Assembly (NCBI GenBank): GCA_016711405.1
Contig: JADJSZ010000052.1
Coordinates: forward strand, 1-48,707
Direction: 5' to 3'
DNA length: 48,707 bases
Source of the DNA: Candidatus Hadersleviella danica
Lineage (GTDB): Bacteria > Chloroflexota > Anaerolineae > Promineifilales > Promineifilaceae
The translations under genes and the position numbers were made by a program. This document shows, one piece after another, positions 35,625 to 44,677 of the stretch; the first letter of the stretch is position 1; each line of letters begins with the position of its first letter. The notes under the pieces are model-generated. The model had not been told where the DNA came from. It saw only the letters and a program-made list of their open reading frames with translations, and ran no database searches.

Positions 35625-36575
35625 ATGCAAGACAACCCCCACTTCCAAGCCACCGTCACGGCCGTGCGCGACCTCATCGCCACATGGCCCACCCCCCTGC
35701 GCGACCATGCCCTCGAATTTTTCGAGCGACAACTGCCGGGCTTGCCCATGCAAATCATCACCCTTCTGCCCTACTTGGTGCATGAACTCATCCCCACCCC
35801 CACGGCCGCGCTGGCCCCCCTCAGCGAGGCGCACCTCTTGGCGGCATGGTACTACCACGCCCAAGACGATTTGCTCGACGAGCAACACGACCCGACCATC
35901 ATGTTGGGCGGCCACATCGCCTTGCTGGAGGCGATTCGCCGCTACGAGGGGTTGGGGCTGGCCACGGCCGCTTGCTGGCCCCAATTCTTCACCCTCGCCG
36001 AACGCGCCAGCCAAGCCTACACCCAAGAATGGCTCGGCCGTTTCGGCGACGTGAGCGAGCTGACGGCCGAAAAGCTAGAGCCGTTCACGCTCGATTTCAT
36101 CGGCCGTCGCGCCGCCCCCCTCTTCTTCAACACCCAAGCCCAACTCGAATTGGCGGGCATTCCGCCCCACGATGAGCGCGTGCGCCAACTGTTGCGCCTC
36201 CTCGAAATCCTCAACCTCTCCCTGCAAATTGGGGACGATTTGGGCGATTGGCTGGCCGATTTGCAAGCCGGCCACCTCAATGTGGTCGGGGCGTGGCTCA
36301 TTCGCCACCACATGGCCACCTATCCCGAAGCCACCTTTGCCGATTTGTCGTTGGAAGGGCTGGTGGGCTATCAACTGCTCCACACAGGGGTGTGGGATGA
36401 GCTAGAGCAGACGTTGGCCGCTTTATATAATGAAGCGCGAGCTATTTTGGAGCCTTACGGCCGTTCCAAACTCGGCCAAATTCTGGAAACCCACATCGGC
36501 CGTATGGCCAACACATGGGACGAAGTGCGCCAACGACAAGTCGGCATCCAAGCCATCTTTATCGGCGAGGAGTAG
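35625..36575 (+). CDS. Class I isoprenoid-synthase-fold enzyme
   Basis: 316 residues, all-helical. An aspartate-rich first motif, AQDDLLDEQHD (D81, D82, D85), and a second, QIGDDLGDWLADL (D204, D205, D208), have the spacing seen in polyprenyl diphosphate synthases and related trans-prenyl enzymes. The classic flanking residues of FPP/GGPP synthases (GGKR at the start, KT lysines) are absent, so it may be a terpene-synthase-like or carotenoid/squalene-type relative. The gene stands alone after decayed DNA and before the amino acid transporter. Membership of the fold is likely, the product unknown. Confidence 0.7.
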   Translation: MQDNPHFQATVTAVRDLIATWPTPLRDHALEFFERQLPGLPMQIITLLPYLVHELIPTPTAALAPLSEAHLLAAWYYHAQDDLLDEQHDPTIMLGGHIALLEAIRRYEGLGLATAACWPQFFTLAERASQAYTQEWLGRFGDVSELTAEKLEPFTLDFIGRRAAPLFFNTQAQLELAGIPPHDERVRQLLRLLEILNLSLQIGDDLGDWLADLQAGHLNVVGAWLIRHHMATYPEATFADLSLEGLVGYQLLHTGVWDELEQTLAALYNEARAILEPYGRSKLGQILETHIGRMANTWDEVRQRQVGIQAIFIGEE

Positions 36576-36626
36576 TGGTTAGTGGTTAGTGAATAGTCTC
36601 TACTAACCACTAGCCACTAACCACTC
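36576..36626. repeat. Inverted GTGGTTA/CCACTAA heptamer hairpin
   Basis: AGTGGTTAGTGGTTAGTGAATAG faces CTAACCACTAGCCACTAACCACT with a short loop, directly after the stop codon of the isoprenoid enzyme; it may act as its terminator hairpin. Confidence 0.8.
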
Positions 36627-36627
36627 C

Positions 36628-36655
36628 TTGCGTATTTAGTTCACAGGGTTATACT
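36628..36655 (+). promoter_or_regulatory. Candidate sigma70-type promoter of the amino acid transporter operon
   Basis: TTGCGT at 36628-36633 and TATACT at 36650-36655 with a 16-base spacer, about 140 bases before the binding-protein gene. The long leader could hold further control signals. Confidence 0.5.
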
Positions 36656-36797
36656 AGGCTAAGGGTACTAACCATCCATTGGTCATTCTGTCCAATGCGC
36701 TTATCCCGCCCCCATTCCCTCTCAATTTGCTCACCATTCCTCACCCGTGCGGTGATAGGTGCTCTAAATCCCTCATAGAAGAAAGGAGAAGATGTTG

Positions 36798-37982
36798 ATG
36801 AACAAAACACGCTTGATGATTGTTTTAGGCTTACTGCTGGCCGCCTTTTTGGCCGCTTGCGGTGGCGAGCCACAAGTTGTTACCGAAACGGTGGAAATCC
36901 CCGTCGAAGTAACCCGCGTGGTCACCGAAGAAGTTCAAGTCGAAGTTGAAGTAACCCGTATTGTTGAAGTAGAAGGGGAAGCCAGCACAGTCACCGAACA
37001 AGTTGCTGTGACATTTGCCGAAGGTGGCGATACCTTGGCCACTGTGCAAGGGCGCGATTCCTTAAAATGTGGTGGCAATGCTTCCTTGGGTGGCTTCGGT
37101 TTCTTGGATCCCGAAACCAACGAATTCAGTGGGTTTGATGTGGATTTCTGCGCGGCGATTGCGGCGGCCGTTTTTGGTGATGCCACCAAATTCGAGCTAA
37201 CCCCCACCACCGGCACCTCCCGCTTCCCCACCCTGCAATCGGGTGAAGTAGATGTGTTGATTCGCAACACCACATGGACACTCAGCCGCGATACCTCCCT
37301 TGGTTTCGATTTTGGCCCTGTCACCTTCTTCGATGGCCAAGGCATGATGGTTCGCGCCGATAGTGGCATTACCACCTTAGAGGACATGGCGGGTAGCACC
37401 ATTTGTGTGCAAGCGGGTACAACGACCGAGAAAAACTTGGCCGATGTGTTCCGGGCACTGGATGTCGAATTCACCCCGGCCGTCTTCCCCGACAACCCCA
37501 GCACCACCGAAGCGTATAAATCTGGCCAATGTGATGGCATCACGACCGACAAATCGGGTCTGGTTTCTATCCGCATCAACCAATTAGATGTGCCCGAAGA
37601 CCATGTCATTCTCGACGTGACCATGTCTAAGGAACCCCTCGGCCCCCTCACCCGCCACGGCGACAACAACTGGAACGACATTGTGAGCTGGGTTACTTAC
37701 TGCACCTTCCAAGCGGAAGAGAGCGGTGTGACCTCCGCCAATGTGGATGAAATGCTCGGCAGTGACGACCCCACCATTCAAAACTTGTTGGGCATCACAG
37801 GCGACCTCGGCCAATCCATGGGTATCAGCAACGATTTCTGCTACCAAGTGATTAAGCAAGTCGGTAACTACGGCGAAATTTATGACCGCAACCTCGGCCC
37901 CGATACGCCCTTCAACCTGCCTCGCGGTTTGAATGAGCAGTATTACAACGGCGGCCTGATTTACTCCATGCCCTTCCGGTAG
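36798..37982 (+). CDS. Polar amino acid ABC transporter substrate-binding lipoprotein
   Basis: 394 residues. A signal peptide ends in lipobox LAAC with C21 as lipid anchor. An unusual acidic/valine-rich linker (VTETVEIPVEVTRVV and similar) follows. The rest is an SBP type 3 domain of the AapJ/BztA class with GGFGFLDPETNEFSGFDVDFC, a DVLIRNTTWTLSRD loop and STICVQAGTTTEKNLA. The domain captures amino acids outside the membrane for the permeases encoded next. I start at 36798 because AAAGGAG (36782-36788) is 9 bases upstream; the ATG at 36792 would have only 3. A strong hairpin follows the gene, so this product is likely made in excess of the permeases. Confidence 0.92.
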   Translation: MNKTRLMIVLGLLLAAFLAACGGEPQVVTETVEIPVEVTRVVTEEVQVEVEVTRIVEVEGEASTVTEQVAVTFAEGGDTLATVQGRDSLKCGGNASLGGFGFLDPETNEFSGFDVDFCAAIAAAVFGDATKFELTPTTGTSRFPTLQSGEVDVLIRNTTWTLSRDTSLGFDFGPVTFFDGQGMMVRADSGITTLEDMAGSTICVQAGTTTEKNLADVFRALDVEFTPAVFPDNPSTTEAYKSGQCDGITTDKSGLVSIRINQLDVPEDHVILDVTMSKEPLGPLTRHGDNNWNDIVSWVTYCTFQAEESGVTSANVDEMLGSDDPTIQNLLGITGDLGQSMGISNDFCYQVIKQVGNYGEIYDRNLGPDTPFNLPRGLNEQYYNGGLIYSMPFR

Positions 37983-38026
37983 ACCGTAACTGGCATTGGC
38001 GTGGCAACACGCTTGGCATGAATGGC

Positions 38027-38067
38027 ACAAAACAGCCCGATAGGTTTCCCCTGTCGGGCTGTTTTGT
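38027..38067 (+). terminator. Strong hairpin between binding-protein and permease genes
   Basis: A perfect 14-bp stem ACAAAACAGCCCGA / TCGGGCTGTTTTGT, the TTTT being in the right arm. It should partly terminate transcription or protect the upstream mRNA, a common way to raise binding-protein level over permease. Confidence 0.7.
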
Positions 38068-38104
38068 AAGCAGGTCAGCTTGTCGGTAATAGGTATATAA
38101 GTTT

Positions 38105-38164
38105 ATTGGTGTAGTGGTGTATTTCATTACACCACTACACCAATACACCTCTACACCTCTACAC
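38105..38164. repeat. TACACCA repeats with a 17-bp perfect hairpin
   Basis: ATTGGTGTAGTGGTGTA (38105-38121) pairs perfectly with TACACCACTACACCAAT (38128-38144), followed by further TACACCTC units. This is the period-7/8 type of spacer inside a transporter operon. Confidence 0.85.
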
Positions 38165-38232
38165 AAAATGCCAGATTATGACCCTGAAATGTATCATTGC
38201 TGAACTGCTCACTAGCTCAAGAGGAAAACCAT

Positions 38233-39864
38233 ATGGCAGGAGAATGGACACCGATAAGCCCGCAAGGGCAGGAGCGCATTCCGCCGTGGCGGGACGGCCG
38301 TGTTTTGGGCGTAATCGCCCAAGTCGTTTTTGTGGGGCTGATGATTGTGGTAGCGGGGTGGTTTTTGGGCAATATCGCCACCAACATCGAAAGCCTCGGC
38401 CGTTCCCAATTTATTTGTCGGGATGGCACATTTAGTTACCGCTGTGCCTATGATTTTATGTCGGCCGATGCCCAATTCGACATCGCCGAGAAGCCCATCC
38501 CCTACACCCCCTCCGATTCCTATTGGCGTGCCTTGGGGGTAGCGGCGCTCAACACGGCCAAAGTCGTCGTTTTGGGAATTATCCTCACCACCATTTTGGG
38601 CACATTTGTGGGCATTGCCCGGCTCTCCCAGAACTGGTTGGTGAGCAATGTGGCCAAGTGGTATGTGGATTTGTTCCGCAACACGCCACTGGTGCTCCAA
38701 CTCATTTTTATCTACTTTTCCTTCATCCTCATTCTGTTGCCCAACATTCAGGAGGCGATTCAGCCACTGGGACTGCCCATTTTTATCAGCCAGCGCGGCC
38801 TGAATTTTGCGTGGCCTGTTTATTTGCCCTCGTTTGCCACATGGGTCGCCTTTTTGGTGTTGGGGGTTATTCAGGCGCAAGTGTTGTGGGTGGCCCTCGG
38901 CCGCCGCGAGGAGCAAACAGGGCACGAAAGCAACCGCGTGACATGGGTCATTGTCTCGTTTGTGGCGGTGGCCATTGCGGGTTGGTCGCTGGCGGGCAAC
39001 ACCGAATCCCAATCCGCCTTGGTTTCCACCTCCATTCGGGTGCGCGAATTTGCCGATTTTGAGCGGCTGGTCACTTCTCGGCTGAGTGGGGTGAGCCAAT
39101 TGAACGATATTGACCGAGCGTTGGCTTCGGGGCGGATTTCGCAAGAGGCGGTGGATGCCGCCGCGCTCAGTATTTGCGTCCTGCGCGATTCCGCCTCAGA
39201 GGCGAACTTTACCGCCCAACTGCGGAGCTATTCCATCCCCTACACCGTTCAGCGCACCACCCGCCAAGACCAAGCCACGGCCGCTTATGCCGAGGGGCGG
39301 TGCGAGGTGTATATTGGCACGACGGCCGTGTTGGCGGCCGAGCGCAATGTGCTGGAAAACAGCGCCGCCCATGCCCTTGTGCCCATCTACGAAGCCCCCA
39401 TGCGCTGGTCATTGCCCCGTTTAGAAGGGTTTAACTTTGTGGGGGGCGGGAAAATGACGGCCGAGTTTACCGCCATTCTCATCGGCCTTGTGCTGAATAC
39501 AGGAGCCAGCGTGGCCGAAATTGTGCGGGCGGGCATCCAATCCGTCTCCAAAGGGCAAAGCGAAGCGGCCAAGGCGTTGGGCCTCTCCGAAAGCCAGCGC
39601 TTGCGCTTGGTTGTCTTGCCCCAAGCATTGCGGGTGATTATTCCACCCATGACCAGCCAATACCTGAACTTGGCCAAAAACTCGACCTTGGCCCAAGCGG
39701 TGGCCTTCCCCGATTTATGGACAATTAGCTACACCACACTCAATCAATCGGGTCGGGCGTTGCAAATCATGTTGCTCGTCATGGGTTCCTACCTTGCGCT
39801 CAGCTTGTTTATTTCGGCCATTCTGAACTGGTATAACCAGAAAACAGCCATTGTCGAGCGCTAA
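38233..39864 (+). CDS. Amino acid ABC transporter permease (AapQ-like) with embedded SBP-lobe-like insert
   Basis: 543 residues. The permease core has helices from about residue 25, FRNTPLVLQLIFIYFSF, and the EAA loop SKGQSEAAKALGLSESQRLRLVVLPQALR near the C-terminus. Between helices, ahead of the family segment MRWSLPRLEGFNFVGG, is an extra region of about 150 residues (RVREFADFERLVTSRL to VPIYEAP). It aligns by eye with lobe 2 of the SBP encoded upstream: ALSICVLRDSASEANF with GSTICVQAGTTTEKNL, and ATAAYAEGRCEVY with TTEAYKSGQCDGI. The start at 38233 (MAGEWTP) has GAGGAAAACC before it. It forms the membrane channel with the next permease. Confidence 0.88.
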   Translation: MAGEWTPISPQGQERIPPWRDGRVLGVIAQVVFVGLMIVVAGWFLGNIATNIESLGRSQFICRDGTFSYRCAYDFMSADAQFDIAEKPIPYTPSDSYWRALGVAALNTAKVVVLGIILTTILGTFVGIARLSQNWLVSNVAKWYVDLFRNTPLVLQLIFIYFSFILILLPNIQEAIQPLGLPIFISQRGLNFAWPVYLPSFATWVAFLVLGVIQAQVLWVALGRREEQTGHESNRVTWVIVSFVAVAIAGWSLAGNTESQSALVSTSIRVREFADFERLVTSRLSGVSQLNDIDRALASGRISQEAVDAAALSICVLRDSASEANFTAQLRSYSIPYTVQRTTRQDQATAAYAEGRCEVYIGTTAVLAAERNVLENSAAHALVPIYEAPMRWSLPRLEGFNFVGGGKMTAEFTAILIGLVLNTGASVAEIVRAGIQSVSKGQSEAAKALGLSESQRLRLVVLPQALRVIIPPMTSQYLNLAKNSTLAQAVAFPDLWTISYTTLNQSGRALQIMLLVMGSYLALSLFISAILNWYNQKTAIVER

Positions 39865-39879
39865 AAGGAGTGATAGACC

Positions 39880-41568
39880 ATGCAAACCCTTCTCAAAAGT
39901 TTCCAAATCCTCATTCCTTCTAAGAGCTTCCACTTTAATTGGCGGCTATTTGTGGCCGAAAATCTGACAAGTAGTTGGTTTTTAGCGGGTTGGTTGGTGT
40001 TGCTAACCTATCTGACAGCCAGCTATACGATTGGGCAGGTGCAAGCCGCGCCTGTGGTCACGGCCGTCATCCTCGTCATTTGGGTGCTCACCCTGCTGAT
40101 GACGATTATGGGGGAGTTGCAAAAGCACCACACCCCCCTGACGCTGTGGCTGAAGAACAACCTCTATAGTTCCATCACCAATGTGCAAATCACGCTCCTA
40201 TTGGTATTGCTGATTTTAGCGGCCGTGCGCGGCTTTTACGGCTACGCATGGACCAACGCCAACTTCAGCACCACCCCTGTGGCCGCTCCCTACACCAGCA
40301 CCATCGCCGATGTATTGCGCGAAGACAATGTAGACCTCGGCCGAATGCCATCTGGCTTGCCGTTTGAGCGAGTGACCGGCCGTAACTACGCGGGCACACC
40401 CGTGCGCCAAACTGTGTATGTCGTTTCGGAAGATAAGAGCGAAGTGGAAGTGACAACCACCGACATTCACACAGGGGCAACATGGGGTTCAGTGATTGAA
40501 AACAGCGATAACCTGCTGATTTTTCGCTTTAAAGACCCCAGCCGTATCTATCGTTTGTGGATTAGCCTTGGGCTGTTAGCGGTACTGGCCGTGCCCAGCT
40601 TTATCATCTACCGCGACGAAAGTTACAACCGCTCCACAGTGCGCCGGGTGTTGAATTGGTTGTGGTTCCTCTCACCCATCTTGCTCTATCTGCTTCTGCG
40701 CGGGGTAAGCGGTGCGCCCGCAGGCAGTTTGCTGGAGGAGATTAACCCCGATGTGGTTTGGGGTGGCTTCCTTCTTTCGGTGATTATTGCCGTGTTTGCC
40801 ATTGTAGTGTCGTTTCCGCTGGGGGTTTTGCTCGCCCTCGGCCGTCGCAGTACCATTCCGGGCATTCCCGCATGGCTCACTTATGGGTTGGCGGCCGTGC
40901 TCACCCTCGGGGGACTGATTGCCTCCACACCCGAATTGGTGGCGACTTCGACCAGCTCCTTTTCAACCTTGCTGGCCTATTGGCCGTTGGCCGTGCCTGT
41001 GTTGGCTTACCTGTTCCAACGGGCGTTTAAGGGCAATGTCGTGGCCGCATTTAGCACCATCTTCATCGAAGTCTGGCGTGGTGTGCCATTTATCACGGTG
41101 CTGTTCATGGCCATTATTTTGTTCCCCATCTTCTTGCCGCAGGACATGGAAGTGCTGAACACGACGCGGGTGTTGGTGGGGACGGCGCTTTTTTCGGCCG
41201 CGTATCTCGCCGAAAATGTGCGCGGTGGGTTGCAAGCCATCTCCAAAGGGCAATATGAAGCGGCCGATTCCCTCGGACTCAACACGTTCAACAAATATCG
41301 GCTGATTATCATGCCCCAAGCGTTGCGGCTGGTCATCCCCGCCATCGTCGGCCAATTCATCGGCCTCTTCAAAGATACGTCGTTGGTCTTTCTGGTCGGC
41401 TTGTTCGACTTGCTGGCCGTGGCCAACAGCATCTCCTCCCAACCCAACTGGCTCGGCATTCGCACCGAACCATACATCGTCTTGTTCTTCATCTACTTCA
41501 TTTGTAGCTCGGGCATGGCATGGTACAGCCGGCGGTTGGAGAAGCAGTTGGGTGTGGGGGAACGGTAA
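39880..41568 (+). CDS. Amino acid ABC transporter permease (AapM-like)
   Basis: 562 residues, longer than usual AapM (about 380). The C-terminal BPD_transp_1 region is standard: FIEVWRGVPFITVLFMAIILF, then the EAA loop SKGQYEAADSLGLNTFNKYRL and IMPQALRLVIP. An extra-cytoplasmic region of about 90 residues near 130-220 (YTSTIADVLREDNVDLGRM to LLIFRFKDPSRI) separates early helices and has no homologue I recognise. A clear ribosome-binding site (AAAAGGAG) lies 11 bases upstream. It follows the first permease gene after 15 bases, in the same operon. Confidence 0.9.
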   Translation: MQTLLKSFQILIPSKSFHFNWRLFVAENLTSSWFLAGWLVLLTYLTASYTIGQVQAAPVVTAVILVIWVLTLLMTIMGELQKHHTPLTLWLKNNLYSSITNVQITLLLVLLILAAVRGFYGYAWTNANFSTTPVAAPYTSTIADVLREDNVDLGRMPSGLPFERVTGRNYAGTPVRQTVYVVSEDKSEVEVTTTDIHTGATWGSVIENSDNLLIFRFKDPSRIYRLWISLGLLAVLAVPSFIIYRDESYNRSTVRRVLNWLWFLSPILLYLLLRGVSGAPAGSLLEEINPDVVWGGFLLSVIIAVFAIVVSFPLGVLLALGRRSTIPGIPAWLTYGLAAVLTLGGLIASTPELVATSTSSFSTLLAYWPLAVPVLAYLFQRAFKGNVVAAFSTIFIEVWRGVPFITVLFMAIILFPIFLPQDMEVLNTTRVLVGTALFSAAYLAENVRGGLQAISKGQYEAADSLGLNTFNKYRLIIMPQALRLVIPAIVGQFIGLFKDTSLVFLVGLFDLLAVANSISSQPNWLGIRTEPYIVLFFIYFICSSGMAWYSRRLEKQLGVGER

Positions 41569-41741
41569 TCAGTGCAGTATTCAGTATTCAGTTTGTGAAT
41601 AGTGAATAGTGAGTAGTCGTTGCATTGCATGGGGATTGGGTTTTAGGGCTGAAAGCCCGCCCTATACCAGCCTAGGACAAAGCCTTAGGTGGAAAATAGA
41701 TACAAATAAAGGGCTGAAAGCCCGTCTTATAACAGGATTTA
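41569..41741. repeat. AGTATTC heptamers and two GGGCTGAAAGCCC repeats
   Basis: First AGTATTC/GAATAGT units (41576-41625, period 7). Then the block AGGGCTGAAAGCCCG occurs at about 41645-41660 and again at about 41709-41724, each with GGGCT/AGCCC arms. This inserts about 170 bases between permease and ATPase genes. Confidence 0.75.
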
Positions 41742-41754
41742 ATAGGAGAAACAG

Positions 41755-42522
41755 ATGGCCGAAATTAAAAGCCTTAAAACGAGCGGTGAAAACATCATCT
41801 ATTGCCGCGATGTCCACAAATGGTATGGGGATTTCCACGTTTTGCGCGGCATTAGCGTGGAAGTGAAGTCGGGCGAGGTGATTGTCATTCTGGGGCCGTC
41901 TGGCTCGGGCAAATCCACATTTATCCGCACCCTGAATCGGCTGGAGGAGCATCAGGAAGGGGATATTGTCATTGATGGCATCACCCTGAGCCACGATATT
42001 CGCAACATTGCCGAGATTCGGCGCGAAGTGGGGATGGTGTTCCAACAATTCAACCTGTTCCCCCACCTCACCGTGCTGGAAAATGTCACCCTTGCCCCGA
42101 TAAATGTCCGCAAATGGTCGCGGGAACGCGCCGAGGAAGTAGGCATGAAGTGGCTGACCCGCGTGGGCATCCCCGAGCAAGCGGGCAAATACCCCGGGCA
42201 GCTTTCGGGCGGCCAACAACAGCGCGTGGCCATCGCCCGCACCCTGAGCATGGAGCCGAAAATCTTGCTCTTTGATGAGCCAACCTCGGCTTTAGACCCC
42301 GAGATGATTAAGGAGGTGCTGGACGTGATGCGTGACTTGGCCAAATCGGGCTACACCATTTTGGCGGTAACGCACGAAATGGGGTTTGCCCGCGAGGTGG
42401 CGGATCGGATTATCTTTATGGATGGGGGGGTGATTGTGGAGGAGAATGTGCCCCAGAACTTCTTCACAAATCCCGAGCATGACCGCACGAAGATGTTCTT
42501 GAATCAGATTCTGAATCACTAG
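41755..42522 (+). CDS. Polar amino acid ABC transporter ATP-binding protein (AapP/GlnQ-like)
   Basis: 255 residues with every ABC motif: Walker A GPSGSGKST, Q-loop MVFQQFNLFPH, signature LSGGQQQRV, Walker B ILLFDEPTSALDP and switch VTHEM. It powers the transporter whose binding protein and two permeases are encoded upstream. The ribosome-binding site is TAGGAGAAACAG. A repeat-filled spacer separates it from the permease gene; with no promoter seen there it is probably still part of the operon. Confidence 0.95.
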   Translation: MAEIKSLKTSGENIIYCRDVHKWYGDFHVLRGISVEVKSGEVIVILGPSGSGKSTFIRTLNRLEEHQEGDIVIDGITLSHDIRNIAEIRREVGMVFQQFNLFPHLTVLENVTLAPINVRKWSRERAEEVGMKWLTRVGIPEQAGKYPGQLSGGQQQRVAIARTLSMEPKILLFDEPTSALDPEMIKEVLDVMRDLAKSGYTILAVTHEMGFAREVADRIIFMDGGVIVEENVPQNFFTNPEHDRTKMFLNQILNH

Positions 42523-42525
42523 AAA

Positions 42526-42585
42526 AAGTTACAGGTTACAAGTTACAGGTCGTGGCGAGACTTGTAACTTGTAACCTGTAACTTG
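42526..42585. repeat. Inverted GTTACAG/CTGTAAC heptamer hairpin
   Basis: AAGTTACAGGTTACAAGTTAC on the left faces GTAACTTGTAACCTGTAACTT on the right, about 24 bp with one mismatch. It lies between the convergent ATPase and ccmF genes and could terminate both. Confidence 0.85.
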
Positions 42586-42596
42586 TATCTATTGAG

Positions 42597-44581
42597 TTAG
42601 TCCCCTGCCGTGGCGACAAGGCGTTGGGCGTTGGCTAGTTTCTCGTCCAGGGGGTCGGGCCATGCGGCGATGAATGTGCCGAGCATGAAGATGAGGCCAC
42701 CCGCCCAGACCCAGTTGATGAGCGGGGTGAGGTAGAGCCGGATGGTGGCGGAATCGGCCGTGACCCCTTCCCAGTTGACCAGCAAAATGTAAAACTCTTC
42801 GATGAGGTTAGAGCGTGCGGCCGGGATGGTCATCCCTTCGCCACTGCCGAAGAGTTGGGTGTAGGGGGTGAGCGTGGTCAGGAAACGGCCGTCGCTGTCA
42901 TAGACATCGGCCGTGGCTTGCACTATCTCCAAATCGTTGTCGGTGTAGCCTTCGACCCCCTTAAACTCAATCACATAATTGCCCAGCGTCGCCCGTTCCC
43001 CTGTGGTGAGAAAAACTTGGGTTTGTTGCTGGAAAAACTCGGTGCCAATCACCCCAAAAGCCATCACAATGACCCCGAGGTGAATGAGGTAGCCCCCATA
43101 GCGGCGTTGGTTGCGCTGGAATAGCATAGCCAGCGCCGTTGGCCAGCTTTCCCCTTTGCCTACCCGCGCTTGCACCCCCCGCACATATTCTAAAATCGTC
43201 AGAATGGCTGAGAAGGCGACAATCCACAGGCCGAGCAATGCCCCTATTTGGCGCACCCCCCACACGGCCAACCCCGCCACAAACACAGTGGCGGCCACGG
43301 CCGGCCAGCGCGACATATTCCCCAAGCGGGACATGCTGGTGCGGTACCACATCGTGAGGGGAGCAATGCCCATGAGCAAGAGCAAGACGGCAAAGAGCGG
43401 GCCGAGGGCCGCTTCGTAGGTCGTTTCGCCCACCATGTACACCTCGCCCGTGAAAAATTCGGAGAGGAGACTGTAGTTGGTGAAGATGAAGATGACCAGC
43501 AAAATGGCCAACACGACGAAGTTGTTATAGAGAAACGCGGCCTCGCGGGAGATGAAGGAGTGCAGGTAGTTGTTGCTCTTGAGCGCTTGGGCGCGGTAGG
43601 TGGCCCAGAAGGTGGAGAGGACAATCATCAGCGTGGTGAAGCCGAAGAAGTGCCACTGAATTTCGGATTGGGCGAAGGCGTGGACGGATTGAAGCAAGCC
43701 TGTGCGAACGATGAGCGTACCGTAGACGACGAGGAGGTAGGTGAGGATGATGAGGAAGATGTTCCACATCTTGAACATGCCCCGCTTCTCCTGAATCATG
43801 ACGGAGTGGAGGAAGGCTGTGCCCGCCAGCCACGGCATGAAGGCGGCGTTTTCGACGGGGTCCCACGCCCAATAACCACCCCAGCCGAGGACATCGTGCG
43901 CCCAACGGCCGCCCAAAATCAGCCCCAAACTGAGCAACAGCCATGCGGTCAGCGTCCAGCGGCGACTGGTGCGAATCCAGCCATCGTCCAACCGCCCCGC
44001 CATAAGGGCGGCCATGGCAAAGGCGTAAGGAATGACAAAGCCAGTGTAGCCGAGGTAGAGCAGAGGGGGTGGATAATCATCAACGGGTGGCGCAGGAGGG
44101 GGGAGAGGCCACGGCCGTCGGCAGGGATAATGTCGTTCAGGGCGAACGGGGTTTCGGGGAACGCGCTGAGGAAGAGGAAAAACGCTTGGGTGAGTGCCCC
44201 GATGACCAGCACGTAGGGCATGAGCTGTCGCTCGTCTTGTTTGAGCCACACGGCCGCCGCAAAAAAGGCGGCCATGAACAAGTTCCACAGGAGCAGTGAC
44301 CCTGCTTGCCCGCCCCACAAAGCTGTAATCTTAAAAATGGTGGGGGTGGCGCGACTGGTTACGCGGGAGACATAGGCCAGTGTGTAATCATCGGCCAAGA
44401 GGGCGGCGATGAGAATGGCGCAAGCGAGCACCAGCAGGGGCAGGGTGATGAGGGTGGCGCGTCGGCCGCTTTCAACCCAACGCGGCCGTTTGGTCCACAC
44501 CCCCACCAGCGCGGCAACGAGGGTGTAGAGCGATGCGCCAAAGGCCATCAAAATAGAGGCGTAGCCAATATCAGCAAACAT
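42597..44581 (-). CDS. ccmF: Cytochrome c maturation protein CcmF (frameshifted)
   Basis: About 660 residues in two frames. The N-terminal part starts MFADIGYASILMAFGASLYTL at 44581 and ends LLRHPLMIIHP. The second frame picks up PLLYLGYTGFVIPYAFAMAAL and continues through the heme-handling tryptophan-rich motif GWGGYWAWDPVENAAFMPWL to the C-terminal periplasmic domain. One missing base in the G5 run at 44065-44069 explains the break: CcmF normally reads IHPPLLYLGY there. It is a multi-spanning protein that attaches heme to apocytochrome c. Its neighbour is ccmE, so this is a fragment of a System I locus; ccmABCDGH are not in the window. Confidence 0.93.
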
Positions 44582-44677
44582 GGGAACTTGTCAGCTTGTG
44601 AATTGTCAGCTTGTCAATGGCTTGGTTAACTGGGATACGACCTCATTAACAATTAAAAATTCACAATTCACAATTAA
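44582..44677. repeat. TTGTCAGC and ACAATTC spacer repeats
   Basis: GTCAGCTT-type octamers near 44589-44615 and ACAATTC-type heptamers near 44650-44675 fill the spacer between ccmE and ccmF. Confidence 0.65.
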
